Positions 1 through 9,164 of a DNA stretch of 64,000 bases are shown here, piece after piece. How positions within the stretch are numbered: the first letter of the stretch is position 1; every line of letters starts with the position of its first letter. Under the pieces are notes generated by a model. The model was not told where the DNA came from. It worked only from the letters and a program-made list of their open reading frames with translations, and did no database searches. The position numbers and the translations under genes were made by a program. Source of the stretch: Paenibacillus castaneae (lineage in GTDB: Bacteria; Bacillota; Bacilli; Paenibacillales; Paenibacillaceae); assembly GCF_002884445.1 (NCBI RefSeq), contig NZ_KZ614144.1, positions 5,692,712 through 5,756,711 of the forward strand, read 5' to 3'.

Positions 1-1487
1 GCAATTTCCCTAATGACAGGCTTCTCTCTATACATCAGATAGTCTCCGCCACCGCTTGCCCGGTAGTTATTCATCACAACATCATATTCAGCAGCCGGAT
101 CTAGCGATTCCCCATTGCGCTTCAAATAAACGACACGCTCGCCAATCGGCTTAGCAACATTCAGCTCATATTGAATGCCGCCCCACATATCGTAATTATA
201 ATGCTGAGCTTTCGGTTCCAAATAGGCTGGATTGACCACGACCTCTCCATTCTTGCCCACTTGGAAATAAGCAGCCGTTTGTTCCAATGCTTCTCTTATA
301 TCTCGTCCTGTTAAGCGTAATACGGTTAATGTATTGGGGTACATGAAGTTCGTCAGTACATCTCTCATCGTCACAATCGAGCCGAAGCCGCGCGATTCAT
401 TACTCAGCAGAGAAGTATTCGATATTTCAACGTCGGCGGCATCCATTTGTACTTTATTGATAAAGGCAATGAACGGATGATCCGACTTGCGGCATTCAAG
501 CGCACTTGAAATCGACATATCACCAATCACTTGTCCAATTGGTTGATCCAGCCAAGCCTGCGCTGCTGTCTCTACCTCCTGCGTCAGCGCCATAATCGCC
601 GAATCAGCAGCAATCGTTTCACTCGGGCGCAGCAGCTCTGCCCGCTTCTCCTTCACCTTCCATGTATCATTCTCTTTAATGAGGACGACACTTATTTTCC
701 CCACTGCCATTCCGTTGCAGCCGGTCTGAATAATGGTAACTCCGTTCACCTCATCTGCGAGCATACGATGCTGATGTCCGGTAATTAACACATCAATGCC
801 TTCTACTTCTGTACACATCGCATACCCCTGATTCTCGCCCGTCAGTCTCTCAGCAGGCTCTCCGCTCTTTAAATCCCTCTCAAAACCTCCATGATAAGCG
901 ACTACGAGCAGATCTGGTTTTTCTTTCTCGCGAATATAGGCTGTCCACGCTTTGACCGTCTCTAATGCGTCATTAAACTTCAATCCTTTAATATTCTCTG
1001 CCGTTTCCCAATTGGGGATATAATGGGTTGTCACACCTAGCAACGCAACTTTGATCCCATTTTCCAGATGCTTCACTATATAAGGTTTGCCGAAAGCCGG
1101 GCTGTTCGTAGCTTCACTGAGAATACCGGCAGACAGCCAAGGAAATTCTGAATCCCCCATCACCTTGCGCAATACATCCATTCCATAATTAAACTCATGA
1201 TTTCCTACTACTGCGGCATCATATCCGAGCTCATTAAGCACGGCAACAGCAGGATGAATCGCTTCCCTCGCATACAGATTGACATAAGAAGCAAGGGGTG
1301 TGCCTTGGATGAGATCGCCGTTGTCCACCAAGAGCACTTCCGCATTCTTGCTCCTCTCCTGTTTAATGAAAGCAGCTAATTTAGCAATCCCAATCTGCCG
1401 TTCCTCATCTGTTCGGTAATCCGTTGGATAGATATGGCCATGGATGTCACTGGTCACCAATATGTTGAATTCCATCTCCTTATTCAT
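1..1487 (-). CDS. Bifunctional metallophosphatase / 5'-nucleotidase (3' part beyond window)
   Basis: Hydrolyses phosphate esters of nucleotides or 2',3'-cyclic nucleotides in the family it belongs to. The frame opens at ATG 1487 behind AAGGGAG and runs off the left edge, so only about 495 residues are seen. The N-terminal calcineurin-type metallophosphatase domain shows VTSDIHGH near residue 11, VGNHEFNYG and ITGHQHR, the metal-binding motifs. The following part resembles the 5'-nucleotidase C-terminal domain (NYRASGGGDY near the visible end). No signal peptide is visible, so it is probably cytoplasmic, like Bacillus YunD. It is divergent from the phosphonate importer, which suggests a shared role in phosphorus scavenging (inference). 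Exact substrate unknown. Confidence 0.85.
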   Translation of the reverse strand, partial: MNKEMEFNILVTSDIHGHIYPTDYRTDEERQIGIAKLAAFIKQERSKNAEVLLVDNGDLIQGTPLASYVNLYAREAIHPAVAVLNELGYDAAVVGNHEFNYGMDVLRKVMGDSEFPWLSAGILSEATNSPAFGKPYIVKHLENGIKVALLGVTTHYIPNWETAENIKGLKFNDALETVKAWTAYIREKEKPDLLVVAYHGGFERDLKSGEPAERLTGENQGYAMCTEVEGIDVLITGHQHRMLADEVNGVTIIQTGCNGMAVGKISVVLIKENDTWKVKEKRAELLRPSETIAADSAIMALTQEVETAAQAWLDQPIGQVIGDMSISSALECRKSDHPFIAFINKVQMDAADVEISNTSLLSNESRGFGSIVTMRDVLTNFMYPNTLTVLRLTGRDIREALEQTAAYFQVGKNGEVVVNPAYLEPKAQHYNYDMWGGIQYELNVAKPIGERVVYLKRNGESLDPAAEYDVVMNNYRASGGGDYLMYREKPVIREI

Positions 1488-1568
1488 TGTGCAAGCTCCC
1501 TTACTTTTGTGTGGTTACATCCATAATCATAACAGGTTAAACCGTATTTTTAATGGCATTAATATACC

Positions 1569-1618
1569 TTTACAAATACTTATTCTCACGTTTACGAACA
1601 GATAATAAATATTTCATA
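1569..1618 (+). promoter_or_regulatory. PhoP-box-like direct repeats upstream of phnD
   Basis: Hexamers recur at exactly 11-bp spacing: TTTACA (1569), TTATTC (1580), TTTACG (1591), ATAATA (1602) and TTCATA (1613). Bacillus PhoP binds TT(A/C/T)ACA-like hexamers separated by about 5 bp, so this fits phosphate-starvation control of phnD and perhaps of the divergent phosphatase gene. The repeats are seen; PhoP binding is inferred. Confidence 0.55.
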
Positions 1619-1662
1619 TAGTAAACAAGCAATCAAAAATAGAATCTCTTGGAGGGTTTGGA

Positions 1663-2646
1663 TTGAAAAAAATGAGTAAGTTCGTATTTCCACTGCTGTT
1701 GTCGGTATTCATGCTTAGTGCGTGCGGTGGCAATAATGGGGGCAGTTCTGCAAACGGTGGTGCTTCCACAACTCCTGGTGCAGAGAACAAACCGAAAGCA
1801 ACAGAAACAGCAGTTGTTGGTTATGTCCCAGAAACGTTGACCGTACAATTCGTTCCTTCCCAGAATGCCGATACGTTAGAAGCAAAGGCAAAACCGCTTG
1901 AGAAATTGCTAGGGGACAAGCTTGGTATCCCTGTAAAAGTAAGCATCTCGACTGATTACAATACGATTATTGAAGCAATGGCTTCTAAAAAAATTGATAT
2001 CGGCTTCCTTCCTCCGACTGCTTATGTATTAGCTAAACAAAAAGGCGCAGGAGAAGTGATCCTGCAAGCGCAGCGCCTAGGTGTTGAAGATGCGACTGGC
2101 GCTCCTACCGATCAATTAGTAGATTTCTACAAATCAATGATTATTGTTAAGAAAGATTCGCCTATCCAAACCGTTGCTGATCTCAAAGGCAAGAAGATTG
2201 CTTACCAGAACGTTACCTCTTCCGCAGGTTTCGTATGGCCGGCAGGCACATTGATGGAGGCTGGTCTGGACCCGTTGAAGGATGTTAGTGCGATTACGGT
2301 CAAAGGTCATGATCAAGGCGTTCTAGCTGTATTGAATGGCGACGTGGATGCGGCTGCTATTTTCCAAGATGCTCGTAATGTTGTGAAAAATGATTACCCG
2401 ACTGTATTTGAAGATACTCGTGTACTTGCTTTCACTGCTCCTATTCCGAATGATACGATCACTGCACGTACGGATATGAATGCGGAATGGGTAGCGAAAA
2501 TCCAACAAGCATTCATCGATATCGGCAATGATCCAGAAGGTCACGCGATTATCAAAGATATCTATTCCCATGAAGGCTATGTGAAATCGCAAGACAGCAT
2601 TTTTGATATCGTTCGCGAATACGGCGAGAAAGTTAAAACAGAGTAA
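1663..2646 (+). CDS. phnD: Phosphonate/phosphate-ester ABC transporter substrate-binding lipoprotein
   Basis: Extracytoplasmic binding protein of a PhnCDE importer. It begins at TTG 1663, seven bases after a GGAGGG site. Residues 1-21 form a lipoprotein signal with lipobox LSAC, followed by a Gly/Ser/Asn-rich tether. The rest (327 residues) is a PhnD/SsuA-type type-2 periplasmic-binding fold, with the family stretches VQFVPSQNAD and IGFLPPTAYVLA. It is the first gene of phnD-phnC-phnE-phnE. A hairpin in the 113-bp gap before phnC may keep the binding-protein transcript in excess. The ligand (phosphonate, phosphite or phosphate ester) cannot be read from the sequence, and no C-P lyase genes are in the window. 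Confidence 0.92.
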   Translation: MKKMSKFVFPLLLSVFMLSACGGNNGGSSANGGASTTPGAENKPKATETAVVGYVPETLTVQFVPSQNADTLEAKAKPLEKLLGDKLGIPVKVSISTDYNTIIEAMASKKIDIGFLPPTAYVLAKQKGAGEVILQAQRLGVEDATGAPTDQLVDFYKSMIIVKKDSPIQTVADLKGKKIAYQNVTSSAGFVWPAGTLMEAGLDPLKDVSAITVKGHDQGVLAVLNGDVDAAAIFQDARNVVKNDYPTVFEDTRVLAFTAPIPNDTITARTDMNAEWVAKIQQAFIDIGNDPEGHAIIKDIYSHEGYVKSQDSIFDIVREYGEKVKTE

Positions 2647-2689
2647 ACATTGCTGACAGTCTCTTAGCTTCATTCAACACTCGGTATAT

Positions 2690-2721
2690 GCCAGTACGAA
2701 CGCAGCGCCGTTTGTACTGGC
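2690..2721 (+). terminator. Intercistronic hairpin between phnD and phnC
   Basis: GCCAGTAC at 2690 pairs with GTACTGGC at 2714. No clean T-run follows (TATCGTTTATT), so it is more likely a partial terminator or mRNA-stabilising stem than a full stop. Confidence 0.5.
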
Positions 2722-2759
2722 TATCGTTTATTATATAACTCCAAAGGAATGATTCTTCT

Positions 2760-3539
2760 ATGAGCATGATCGAAATTCGCAATGTATCGAAGATATATCC
2801 GAACGCGACCAAAGGACTGAACGGCATCAACCTCTCTATTGATAAAGGCGAATTTGTCGTAATTGTCGGTCTTTCCGGTGCAGGTAAATCTACATTGCTG
2901 CGCTCGATTAATCGGCTGCATGACATCTCTGAGGGGGAAATCCTCATTAATGGCAGTTCGATTACAGGTGCAAAAGGCAAACAGCTGAGGATGATCCGCC
3001 GGAATATCGGCATGATATTCCAGAGCTTTAACTTAGTTAAACGTTCTACTGTCCTTCGCAATGTATTGGCTGGCCGTGTCGGTTATCATTCCACGCTGCG
3101 CACAATACTAGGCATGTTCCCCAAGCCTGATATTGATCTCGCGTTCGAGGCATTGGATCGTGTAAATATTGTGGAGAAAGCATACTCGCGCGCCGATGAG
3201 CTGTCCGGCGGGCAGCAGCAGCGCGTTGCCATTGCCCGTGTACTGGCTCAAGAAGCAAAGATTATATTGGCAGATGAGCCCGTTGCTTCATTAGATCCCT
3301 TAACGACGAAGCAGGTTATGGATGATTTGAAAAAAATTAATCAAGAGCTTGGCATTACGACGATTGTGAATTTGCATTTTATTGATCTGGCAAGAGAATA
3401 TGCGACTCGAATTATTGGACTGCGAGCGGGAGAAGTCGTATTCGACGGTCCCGTATCCGAAGCAACCGATGAACGATTCGCCGAAATATACGGCCGGCCG
3501 ATAAAGCGTGACGAGCTGCTGGGAGACGTCTCGGTATGA
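2760..3539 (+). CDS. phnC: Phosphonate ABC transporter ATP-binding protein
   Basis: Cytoplasmic ATPase that powers the PhnE permeases. The 259-residue protein has the ABC order: Walker A GLSGAGKST near residue 38, Q-loop MIFQSFNL, signature LSGGQQQR, Walker B ILADEPVASLD and H-loop NLHF. Length is normal for PhnC. It starts at ATG 2760 behind AAAGGA, and its last codons overlap the phnE start by 4 bp, so translation is probably coupled. Confidence 0.95.
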   Translation: MSMIEIRNVSKIYPNATKGLNGINLSIDKGEFVVIVGLSGAGKSTLLRSINRLHDISEGEILINGSSITGAKGKQLRMIRRNIGMIFQSFNLVKRSTVLRNVLAGRVGYHSTLRTILGMFPKPDIDLAFEALDRVNIVEKAYSRADELSGGQQQRVAIARVLAQEAKIILADEPVASLDPLTTKQVMDDLKKINQELGITTIVNLHFIDLAREYATRIIGLRAGEVVFDGPVSEATDERFAEIYGRPIKRDELLGDVSV

Positions 3540-4327
3540 GTGCAAATACAGAGCTGAAACGTCCTAAGGCTCCAGGCCGACTCAAGCTTTATTTCACGGC
3601 TGCTCTATTGCTTGTGCTGTTGTGGGTTAGCTCGGTTCAAACGGAGTCCTCCTTAAGTGAACTTATTAAAGGCTTTCCAAATATGCTCGACCTATTGAAG
3701 GAAATGTTCCCGCCAAGATGGAGCTACTTTCATAAAATAGTAGATGCTATGCTTGATACGATAAGAATGGCATTGGTTGGAACAACCATCGGCGCAATTC
3801 TCGCTATACCCGTCGCCTTGCTCTGCGCAAGCAATATCACGGCAATTAAATGGATTACCTATCCTGTTCGCTTAGTGCTTAATTTGGTGCGGACGATGCC
3901 TGATTTGTTATTAGCCGCTATATTTGTAGCCATTTTCGGTCTAGGTCCTTTACCCGGCATATTCGCATTGTCGGTGTTCTCATTAGGACTCGTTGCCAAG
4001 CTGACCTATGAAGCATTAGAAACAATCGAACCTGGACCGTTAGAAGCCATGACCTCTGTAGGTGCCAATATGACACAACGAATCGTATATGGAGTTATGC
4101 CTCAAATCCAGGCGCACTTCATCTCTTTCACGCTGTATACGTTCGAAATCAACGTACGGGCGGCGGCGATTCTTGGCCTTGTTGGGGCGGGCGGCATCGG
4201 TCATTACTACGAAGTGACGCTGGGCTTCCTTGAATATGATAAAACATGCGTTATTATTTTATTTACATTAGCTATCGTACTGCTGATCGATTATGCGAGC
4301 ACGAAGCTGCGGGAGAAGTTATTATGA
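3536..4327 (+). CDS. phnE: Phosphonate ABC transporter permease (first copy)
   Basis: Integral membrane permease of the PhnCDE importer, 263 residues. One hydrophobic segment lies near residues 18-33, followed by the binding-protein-dependent permease core and the coupling motif EALETIEPGPLEAMTSVGA. The start overlaps the phnC stop (ATGA), and its own stop overlaps the next phnE start in the same way. Two adjacent phnE genes are common in Gram-positive phn operons; the products would form a heterodimeric channel. Confidence 0.93.
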   Translation: MSANTELKRPKAPGRLKLYFTAALLLVLLWVSSVQTESSLSELIKGFPNMLDLLKEMFPPRWSYFHKIVDAMLDTIRMALVGTTIGAILAIPVALLCASNITAIKWITYPVRLVLNLVRTMPDLLLAAIFVAIFGLGPLPGIFALSVFSLGLVAKLTYEALETIEPGPLEAMTSVGANMTQRIVYGVMPQIQAHFISFTLYTFEINVRAAAILGLVGAGGIGHYYEVTLGFLEYDKTCVIILFTLAIVLLIDYASTKLREKLL

Positions 4328-5130
4328 CTACAAAATCATGGCATACCATTGTCCCTAAGCCGCGTAAGAATCGCTATCGTTGGCTCATTCTCGTCGCACT
4401 TGCCGCACTATATGTATGGGCTTTTTCCGGAATTCCATTCACGGGCTTTAAGGAAACAGCTGCTCAAATAACGAAAGCAATCGTCACCGGCATTCTGTCA
4501 CCCGATTGGGATTTCGTCTACATGCCGGAAGGCGAGGATTTATTGCGAGGGCTGTTGGATACACTTGCGATTTCTATACTAGGTACCTTTGTATCCATCA
4601 TAATCGTTATTCCTTTCGCTTTCTGGTCTGCAACTAACATGAGCCGATCAAAAGCCATATCGGGTTCAGGCAAAATCATGCTAAGCTTTATCCGCACATT
4701 TCCAGAAATCATCATGGCGATCTTATTCATCAAAGCAGTCGGTCCCGGCTCCTTCGCCGGCGTACTGGCACTAGGCTTGCATTCCGTGGGCATGCTTGGG
4801 AAGCTCTTCTCTGATGAGATTGAAAATATTGATCGAGGCCCTGTTGAAGCATTAGTCGCTTCAGGCGCGAATCGGCTGCAGCTGTTATGGTTTGCCGTTA
4901 TACCGCAGGTGCTTCCGGGATTTCTATCGTACACGCTGTACCGATTCGAGATTAATGTTCGCTCTGCAACCATTCTTGGCGTTATAGGCGCCGGCGGAAT
5001 TGGTACCCCGCTCATCTTCGCACTTAGTTCCCGCAACTGGGATCGTGTAGGCATCATTTTGTTAGGCATCGTGGTCATGATCACCTTAATCGACGCTATC
5101 TCCGGATTTATTCGCAAGAAGTTGGTATAA
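4324..5130 (+). CDS. phnE: Phosphonate ABC transporter permease (second copy)
   Basis: Second PhnE-type permease, 268 residues from ATG 4324, which overlaps the upstream stop as ATGA. An in-frame ATG at 4246 lies inside the previous gene and is rejected. The coupling stretch DRGPVEALVASGANR and the C-terminal NVRSATILGVIGAGGIG match the first copy and the family. It is the last gene of the operon, with a weak hairpin downstream. Confidence 0.93.
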   Translation: MTTKSWHTIVPKPRKNRYRWLILVALAALYVWAFSGIPFTGFKETAAQITKAIVTGILSPDWDFVYMPEGEDLLRGLLDTLAISILGTFVSIIIVIPFAFWSATNMSRSKAISGSGKIMLSFIRTFPEIIMAILFIKAVGPGSFAGVLALGLHSVGMLGKLFSDEIENIDRGPVEALVASGANRLQLLWFAVIPQVLPGFLSYTLYRFEINVRSATILGVIGAGGIGTPLIFALSSRNWDRVGIILLGIVVMITLIDAISGFIRKKLV

Positions 5131-5208
5131 TGCGTGGGTAATAACTATAAGTATCTTGCTTAGCTTCGTATTTTACGATCCATCGTCAGTAACACAGGGC
5201 TGCTCCTA

Positions 5209-5232
5209 AGGTGATCTCATGATTAATCACCT
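5209..5232 (+). terminator. Weak terminator of the phn operon
   Basis: AGGTGAT (5209) pairs with ATCACCT (5226) around a 10-base loop, followed by only three T residues. The IS3-type element sits directly against it, so its original T-tract may have been displaced. Confidence 0.4.
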
Positions 5233-5233
5233 T

Positions 5234-5613
5234 TGATATGCTCCCCATACGGTAGACAGGTGAAATAATTAAACCTGATACTGTAAGGGGAGCATTTTCA
5301 TGTGTAAAAAGAAACGTACGGCTTCGGTGAAATTCACTATCATTCAAGAAATTGAAGCTGGTCGTATCGATGTTAAGGCTGCAGCTCCAAAGCTTGGCAT
5401 GACTAAAACAACTCTTGCGAAATGGCGACATTATTATCGGCTGTTTGGTTATGAAGGGTTAGAGGTTCGCAGTCAAGGAGAAGTTGAGGACTACATTCAC
5501 TTTTACAATTATGAACGATTGCAGGCAAAATTAAACGGCCTTAGTCCCATGGAATTCAGGACGAAGGCCGCTTAAGTCTTTTTTTTACTGTCTACTTGAT
5601 GGGGTGCAGTTCA
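5234..5613 (+). mobile_element. Internally deleted IS3-family element (MITE-like, 380 bp)
   Basis: The left end TGATATGCTCCCCATACGGT (5234) and the inverted right end, which reads TGAACTGCACCCCATCAAGT on the minus strand from 5613, are imperfect 26-bp inverted repeats sharing a GTAGACAG inner part. The trinucleotide CTT flanks both sides (5231-5233 and 5614-5616), as expected of an IS3-type target duplication. Inside is one short ORF joining the start of orfA to the end of orfB. A full IS3 element is 1.2-1.5 kb, so the middle has been lost. It cannot transpose by itself but could be mobilised by a related full copy. Confidence 0.8.
5300..5575 (+). pseudogene. Fused OrfA-OrfB remnant of IS3-type transposase
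   Basis: This 91-residue ORF begins like IS150/IS3 OrfA (residues 1-58, helix-turn-helix region with LGMTKTTLAKWRHYY). It then jumps in frame to the last part of OrfB (FYNYERLQAKLNGLSP), which normally ends the integrase-core DDE domain. The catalytic core is missing, so no transposase activity is expected. It is the cargo of the 380-bp deleted element. Confidence 0.8.
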
Positions 5614-5634
5614 CTTGGAAACTGCCCTGTTTTG

Positions 5635-8600
5635 TTATTTTTTTGTAACCTTAACGATTATCGTTTCACTAGAGGTTACACCAGCAGCGTTCACTAGCTC
5701 GCAGCGGTATTCGTACACCCCGATCGCTCTGCCTGTAATATTTGTCACGGCGTTCTGAGCGCCAGGCGAAGACTCAACCAGTTTTTTTGTATCAATCAAC
5801 TTGCCGTTCTCATAAAGCCGATATTCCGATCCATTCGTTCCCCACCATAGGTTCATCGTTACTTTGTAGCTGCCGACTCCACCCCAGTTATCGTGCGATA
5901 ATACCGGCTTGCTTGGTGAAGCATCAGTTACCGTTACGACCATCGGACTGCTCTTTGTCGTGCCATAGACATTCGTTAATTCACCTACATACGTATAAGT
6001 TCCGTTTGCCTTGCCTTTAATATCAATTTTTACCGTTTGAGCTGCTGGCGAAACGTCCTTCAAGCTCTGCGTACTAATTAATACACCATTCTCGTACAGC
6101 TTGAATTCGGAGCCATTATTCCCATACCACATATTCATAGTGACCGAGTAGCTTCCGCCCTTCAGCCCCGTAGCTTGTCCATTATCATGAGACAATACCG
6201 GCTGGCCTGGAACACCGCTAGCTAGAGGCTTGCTCGCAACCTTGAATGAGATACTGTTATCCAAGCGATTGCCCGCAGCATCTGCCACACTATACTGTAC
6301 AGTATGAGTGCCTACTCCGAGATTTTTAGCGCTCAATAACTCGCCATTCTTAATCACTTTTCCGTCTAATAGAAGCTGCTCGGCAATAACGCCCGACCCA
6401 GCATCCGAGCTTACAAGCTCAAACTTGAGCGTATCTGTCTCTAGGACATCTGCGACCGGTTTGCCAGACTGAGTTAGTTTGGCGATAGGCGAAGTTTTGT
6501 CCAATTTCACCTGAAGAGATTGGGCTTCCTCCACGTTGCCTGCAGCATCAGTAGAGTAATACTTGATTGTATTCGATCCTTCTGACGCAATCGTAACTGG
6601 TCCTGTATAAGCTGCATACTTCCCGCCATTCAGCGAGTATTGAGTTGCTAATGCGCCAGCGGCATTGTCCGTGGCTGTTAAAGTCAGAATTACATCTTGT
6701 TTGAACCATCCGTTCTCATTTGGAGATGCGGATAATGAAGCCTTTGTTACTGGCGCAATAGTATCGGCTTGTACCGAGAAGTCGCTTAATCCTCTCGGCT
6801 TCAATTGGAAGGCACCCTTGAATATCGAGGAGATGCCCTTCACATTGACAACATCGCCCTCTTTATAAGGAAAGCTGCTAAGCTGCAGGCCTGTCCGCAC
6901 GTCAATCCGCACATGGTTGCTTACTGTACCGTTCAACGCATCAAATTCAAAAGAACCCGCTGGAGTCACACTAACCATATTGCGTATTGTTACGTCCTTA
7001 AGCTCAATCAGCTGTCCTTGATTGGCAGCATTCGCAGCTGATGCCTGCACAGCAACCGGCAGCGAAGCATTGCCTGTCTTCTCGATTGCAACGGGATCGG
7101 TAAGCTCCAGCTCCGTATTAAACAGAGCAAGCGGCGCCGTTACTTTCACAACATCGCCTTGATGGAAGCCACTTTGAGCTTGGAATACATAAATGCCGGC
7201 TGTTGCATCCTGCATATAGAACGCTTGGCCGCCGAATGCTCCCGGCTCGGTCGTTATGACCCCTTCAAGCGTAACGGTCGTGCCTTCCGATTTCCCCCGA
7301 GCTTCTGCAATTGTGATTGCATTTGGAATCGGATTCTCTTCAGCCGGAAGCGGCTCAGCAGGAACATTCGCTAGTGTAACGGTGTTCGTGATGAGATTGT
7401 TGCCGTTCAGTCTTAACCGAAGGCTGGCTGCACCTGACGTGCCAGACTTGATGCGAACGGTCAGATCCTTATAGGCATGACCCTTGCTGTTGGAGGTGAC
7501 ACTGAACGCACTGCTATACGCATATGCCGTCGGCCACGTCCCATCCTCATTCTGGATCAACGCGACTTGTGTGCCACCTGTTAAATAAATGCCTGTGCTG
7601 AAGCCGGATACTGTCGTATTCGCCGGCAGATTGTCCACCACAACACGAATTTGGAATTCCTGCGCATTCGGCAGCACCGCTTGATTCACGAAGCTGTATG
7701 CCGCACTTGCACTAGCCGTTGGTCCGCCAAACGAGCCCGCTTTGAAAGTTGTTCTGTCCCACCATTTATAACCTGCTGCAGGAGCAGACCATGGCTCAGC
7801 TTGCGGTTCCGTTGAAGCAGCTGGCGCTTCAAAGGGAAGCAGTGCTGTGGATTGATCCAATTGCAGGCCAGTAACTTGATCAAGAGCGGTGTAGCTTTCT
7901 TTCTTAGACAACCAATTCACCATATTAACGAGCAAGACGCCATCATCCTGCTCTTTGAAGCCGTCATAAGTCGTCTTCTTCGTTCCTGTTTCCTCGCGCA
8001 AGTATTTCGGAGTAGCATCCTCTACCGGAGAAGAATCTCCGATAAATCCTGCTTTACCCGCTCCTACTTTGGAGACTGCAACATAAGGGCCTTCTGCAAT
8101 ACCGCCGCCATTATATACACCTTGATCGACGGCACTTGCCCAAGCCTCATTCGTTTGTGGAAGGTAAACAATTCCTTTAGCCTTAGTAGGGTCTGTAATA
8201 GCCAGTGTTGATCCGGCATGCATAGCGACTTTCGATACGCCTGTCGTAATGCCGAATGCTTGAGCCGGCGCTACAATTTGATTGGCATCAATATCGCCAA
8301 GCGCATTGTAGCGGAAGCGAACACCAAACTTTGTGCTGAGCCAGTCTGAGCTTACGACATCCTGCATTGCGGCTGAATTTCTCTCTTCCGTGCTCATACC
8401 TTTAGCTGGATCTGTCCATGCTCCACGGCGATAGCCATTAATGACTTCAGAGCCGTCCCAGCGATTTTTATTGCGGTCTGCATTATAGTGGTCGGCAATG
8501 AAGAAGAGACTGCCTCCACCTTGTACATATTGCTCCATAGCGGCTTGTTCGCTTTGCTTGAATGGAATATTAGGCTCTGCAATGATAAATACATCATAGT

Positions 8601-8925
8601 TCTTCAAATCATCGTAATTAAATGGAGCCGATTTCCGAAGCTCCTTAACATAGTAACCATCGTTTGCAAGTGCGTTGCCGAAGTCTGAGAATGCCCCGTC
8701 AATAACCCAATCTGCTGCTCCTGCCGTCTGCGCATGCGTGTTGTCGAAGAGAACCTTCTTGCCCGCATTACCGTTCACGACCTTAGCTTCAATGAAAGGT
8801 GCGGGATCGCTTGGTCCTTCAGCATGAACAAATTGCCAATCACTCATTAACCCTGCTTGTAAAGATAAAACCAACAACAATGCAACAGCTGCCTTGAACC
8901 TTTTCAATCTGACAAAATAACTCAT
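5635..8925 (-). CDS. Large secreted modular protein (GATase-like fold, OB-fold, Ig-like repeats)
   Basis: Secreted protein of about 1096 residues. An upstream ATG at 8973 is in frame, but GGGAGG lies just before ATG ATG at 8928/8925, so the start is placed there. Order: signal peptide ending near VHAEG; a domain of roughly 290 residues with VLFDNTHAQ, GGGSLFFIADHYN and AGFIGDSS, resembling class I glutamine-amidotransferase/ThuA-like folds; a beta-rich region; an OB-fold like those in secreted nucleases (TLEGVITTEPGAFGGQAFYM); an OmpL47-type Ig domain (YYSTDAAGNVE); and two tandem C-terminal repeats beginning PVLSHDN, each about 85 residues and like the chitinase Ig-type N-domain. No catalytic residues can be named. 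It follows the mannosidase gene but has its own 240-bp leader. Confidence 0.8.
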   Translation of the reverse strand: MSYFVRLKRFKAAVALLLVLSLQAGLMSDWQFVHAEGPSDPAPFIEAKVVNGNAGKKVLFDNTHAQTAGAADWVIDGAFSDFGNALANDGYYVKELRKSAPFNYDDLKNYDVFIIAEPNIPFKQSEQAAMEQYVQGGGSLFFIADHYNADRNKNRWDGSEVINGYRRGAWTDPAKGMSTEERNSAAMQDVVSSDWLSTKFGVRFRYNALGDIDANQIVAPAQAFGITTGVSKVAMHAGSTLAITDPTKAKGIVYLPQTNEAWASAVDQGVYNGGGIAEGPYVAVSKVGAGKAGFIGDSSPVEDATPKYLREETGTKKTTYDGFKEQDDGVLLVNMVNWLSKKESYTALDQVTGLQLDQSTALLPFEAPAASTEPQAEPWSAPAAGYKWWDRTTFKAGSFGGPTASASAAYSFVNQAVLPNAQEFQIRVVVDNLPANTTVSGFSTGIYLTGGTQVALIQNEDGTWPTAYAYSSAFSVTSNSKGHAYKDLTVRIKSGTSGAASLRLRLNGNNLITNTVTLANVPAEPLPAEENPIPNAITIAEARGKSEGTTVTLEGVITTEPGAFGGQAFYMQDATAGIYVFQAQSGFHQGDVVKVTAPLALFNTELELTDPVAIEKTGNASLPVAVQASAANAANQGQLIELKDVTIRNMVSVTPAGSFEFDALNGTVSNHVRIDVRTGLQLSSFPYKEGDVVNVKGISSIFKGAFQLKPRGLSDFSVQADTIAPVTKASLSASPNENGWFKQDVILTLTATDNAAGALATQYSLNGGKYAAYTGPVTIASEGSNTIKYYSTDAAGNVEEAQSLQVKLDKTSPIAKLTQSGKPVADVLETDTLKFELVSSDAGSGVIAEQLLLDGKVIKNGELLSAKNLGVGTHTVQYSVADAAGNRLDNSISFKVASKPLASGVPGQPVLSHDNGQATGLKGGSYSVTMNMWYGNNGSEFKLYENGVLISTQSLKDVSPAAQTVKIDIKGKANGTYTYVGELTNVYGTTKSSPMVVTVTDASPSKPVLSHDNWGGVGSYKVTMNLWWGTNGSEYRLYENGKLIDTKKLVESSPGAQNAVTNITGRAIGVYEYRCELVNAAGVTSSETIIVKVTKK

Positions 8926-9114
8926 CATTTCCCTCCCAGTAATAGAAACTATCGAACGCCAATAGTTTATCACGGAAAAGTTTTTGCTAGTGATAGGGTT
9001 TTGTAAACCCTACCTAAATCTGTATAGCTGGCTTGCCTGAGCCGCCTATGCTGCGTTGTTTATAAACAGTTTCATATATTGATGTTAAATCAAAAAATGA
9101 GATCTGCTTGAACG

Positions 9115-9152
9115 CAAAGAACCCCCTGCATGGCAATCCATACAGAGGGCTT
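9115..9152 (-). terminator. Terminator of the mannoside operon
   Basis: CCCCCTGCATGG (9122) pairs with CCATACAGAGGG (9138) around a 4-base loop. On the minus strand the stem is followed by TTCTTT. It ends the run of seven minus-strand genes that finishes with the GH38 mannosidase. Confidence 0.75.
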
Positions 9153-9164
9153 CTTTACTATTTA

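Noticed and set aside
4518..5117. 199-codon minus frame opposite the second phnE
   Set aside because: Antisense shadow of a clear permease gene; no ribosome site and no recognisable domain.
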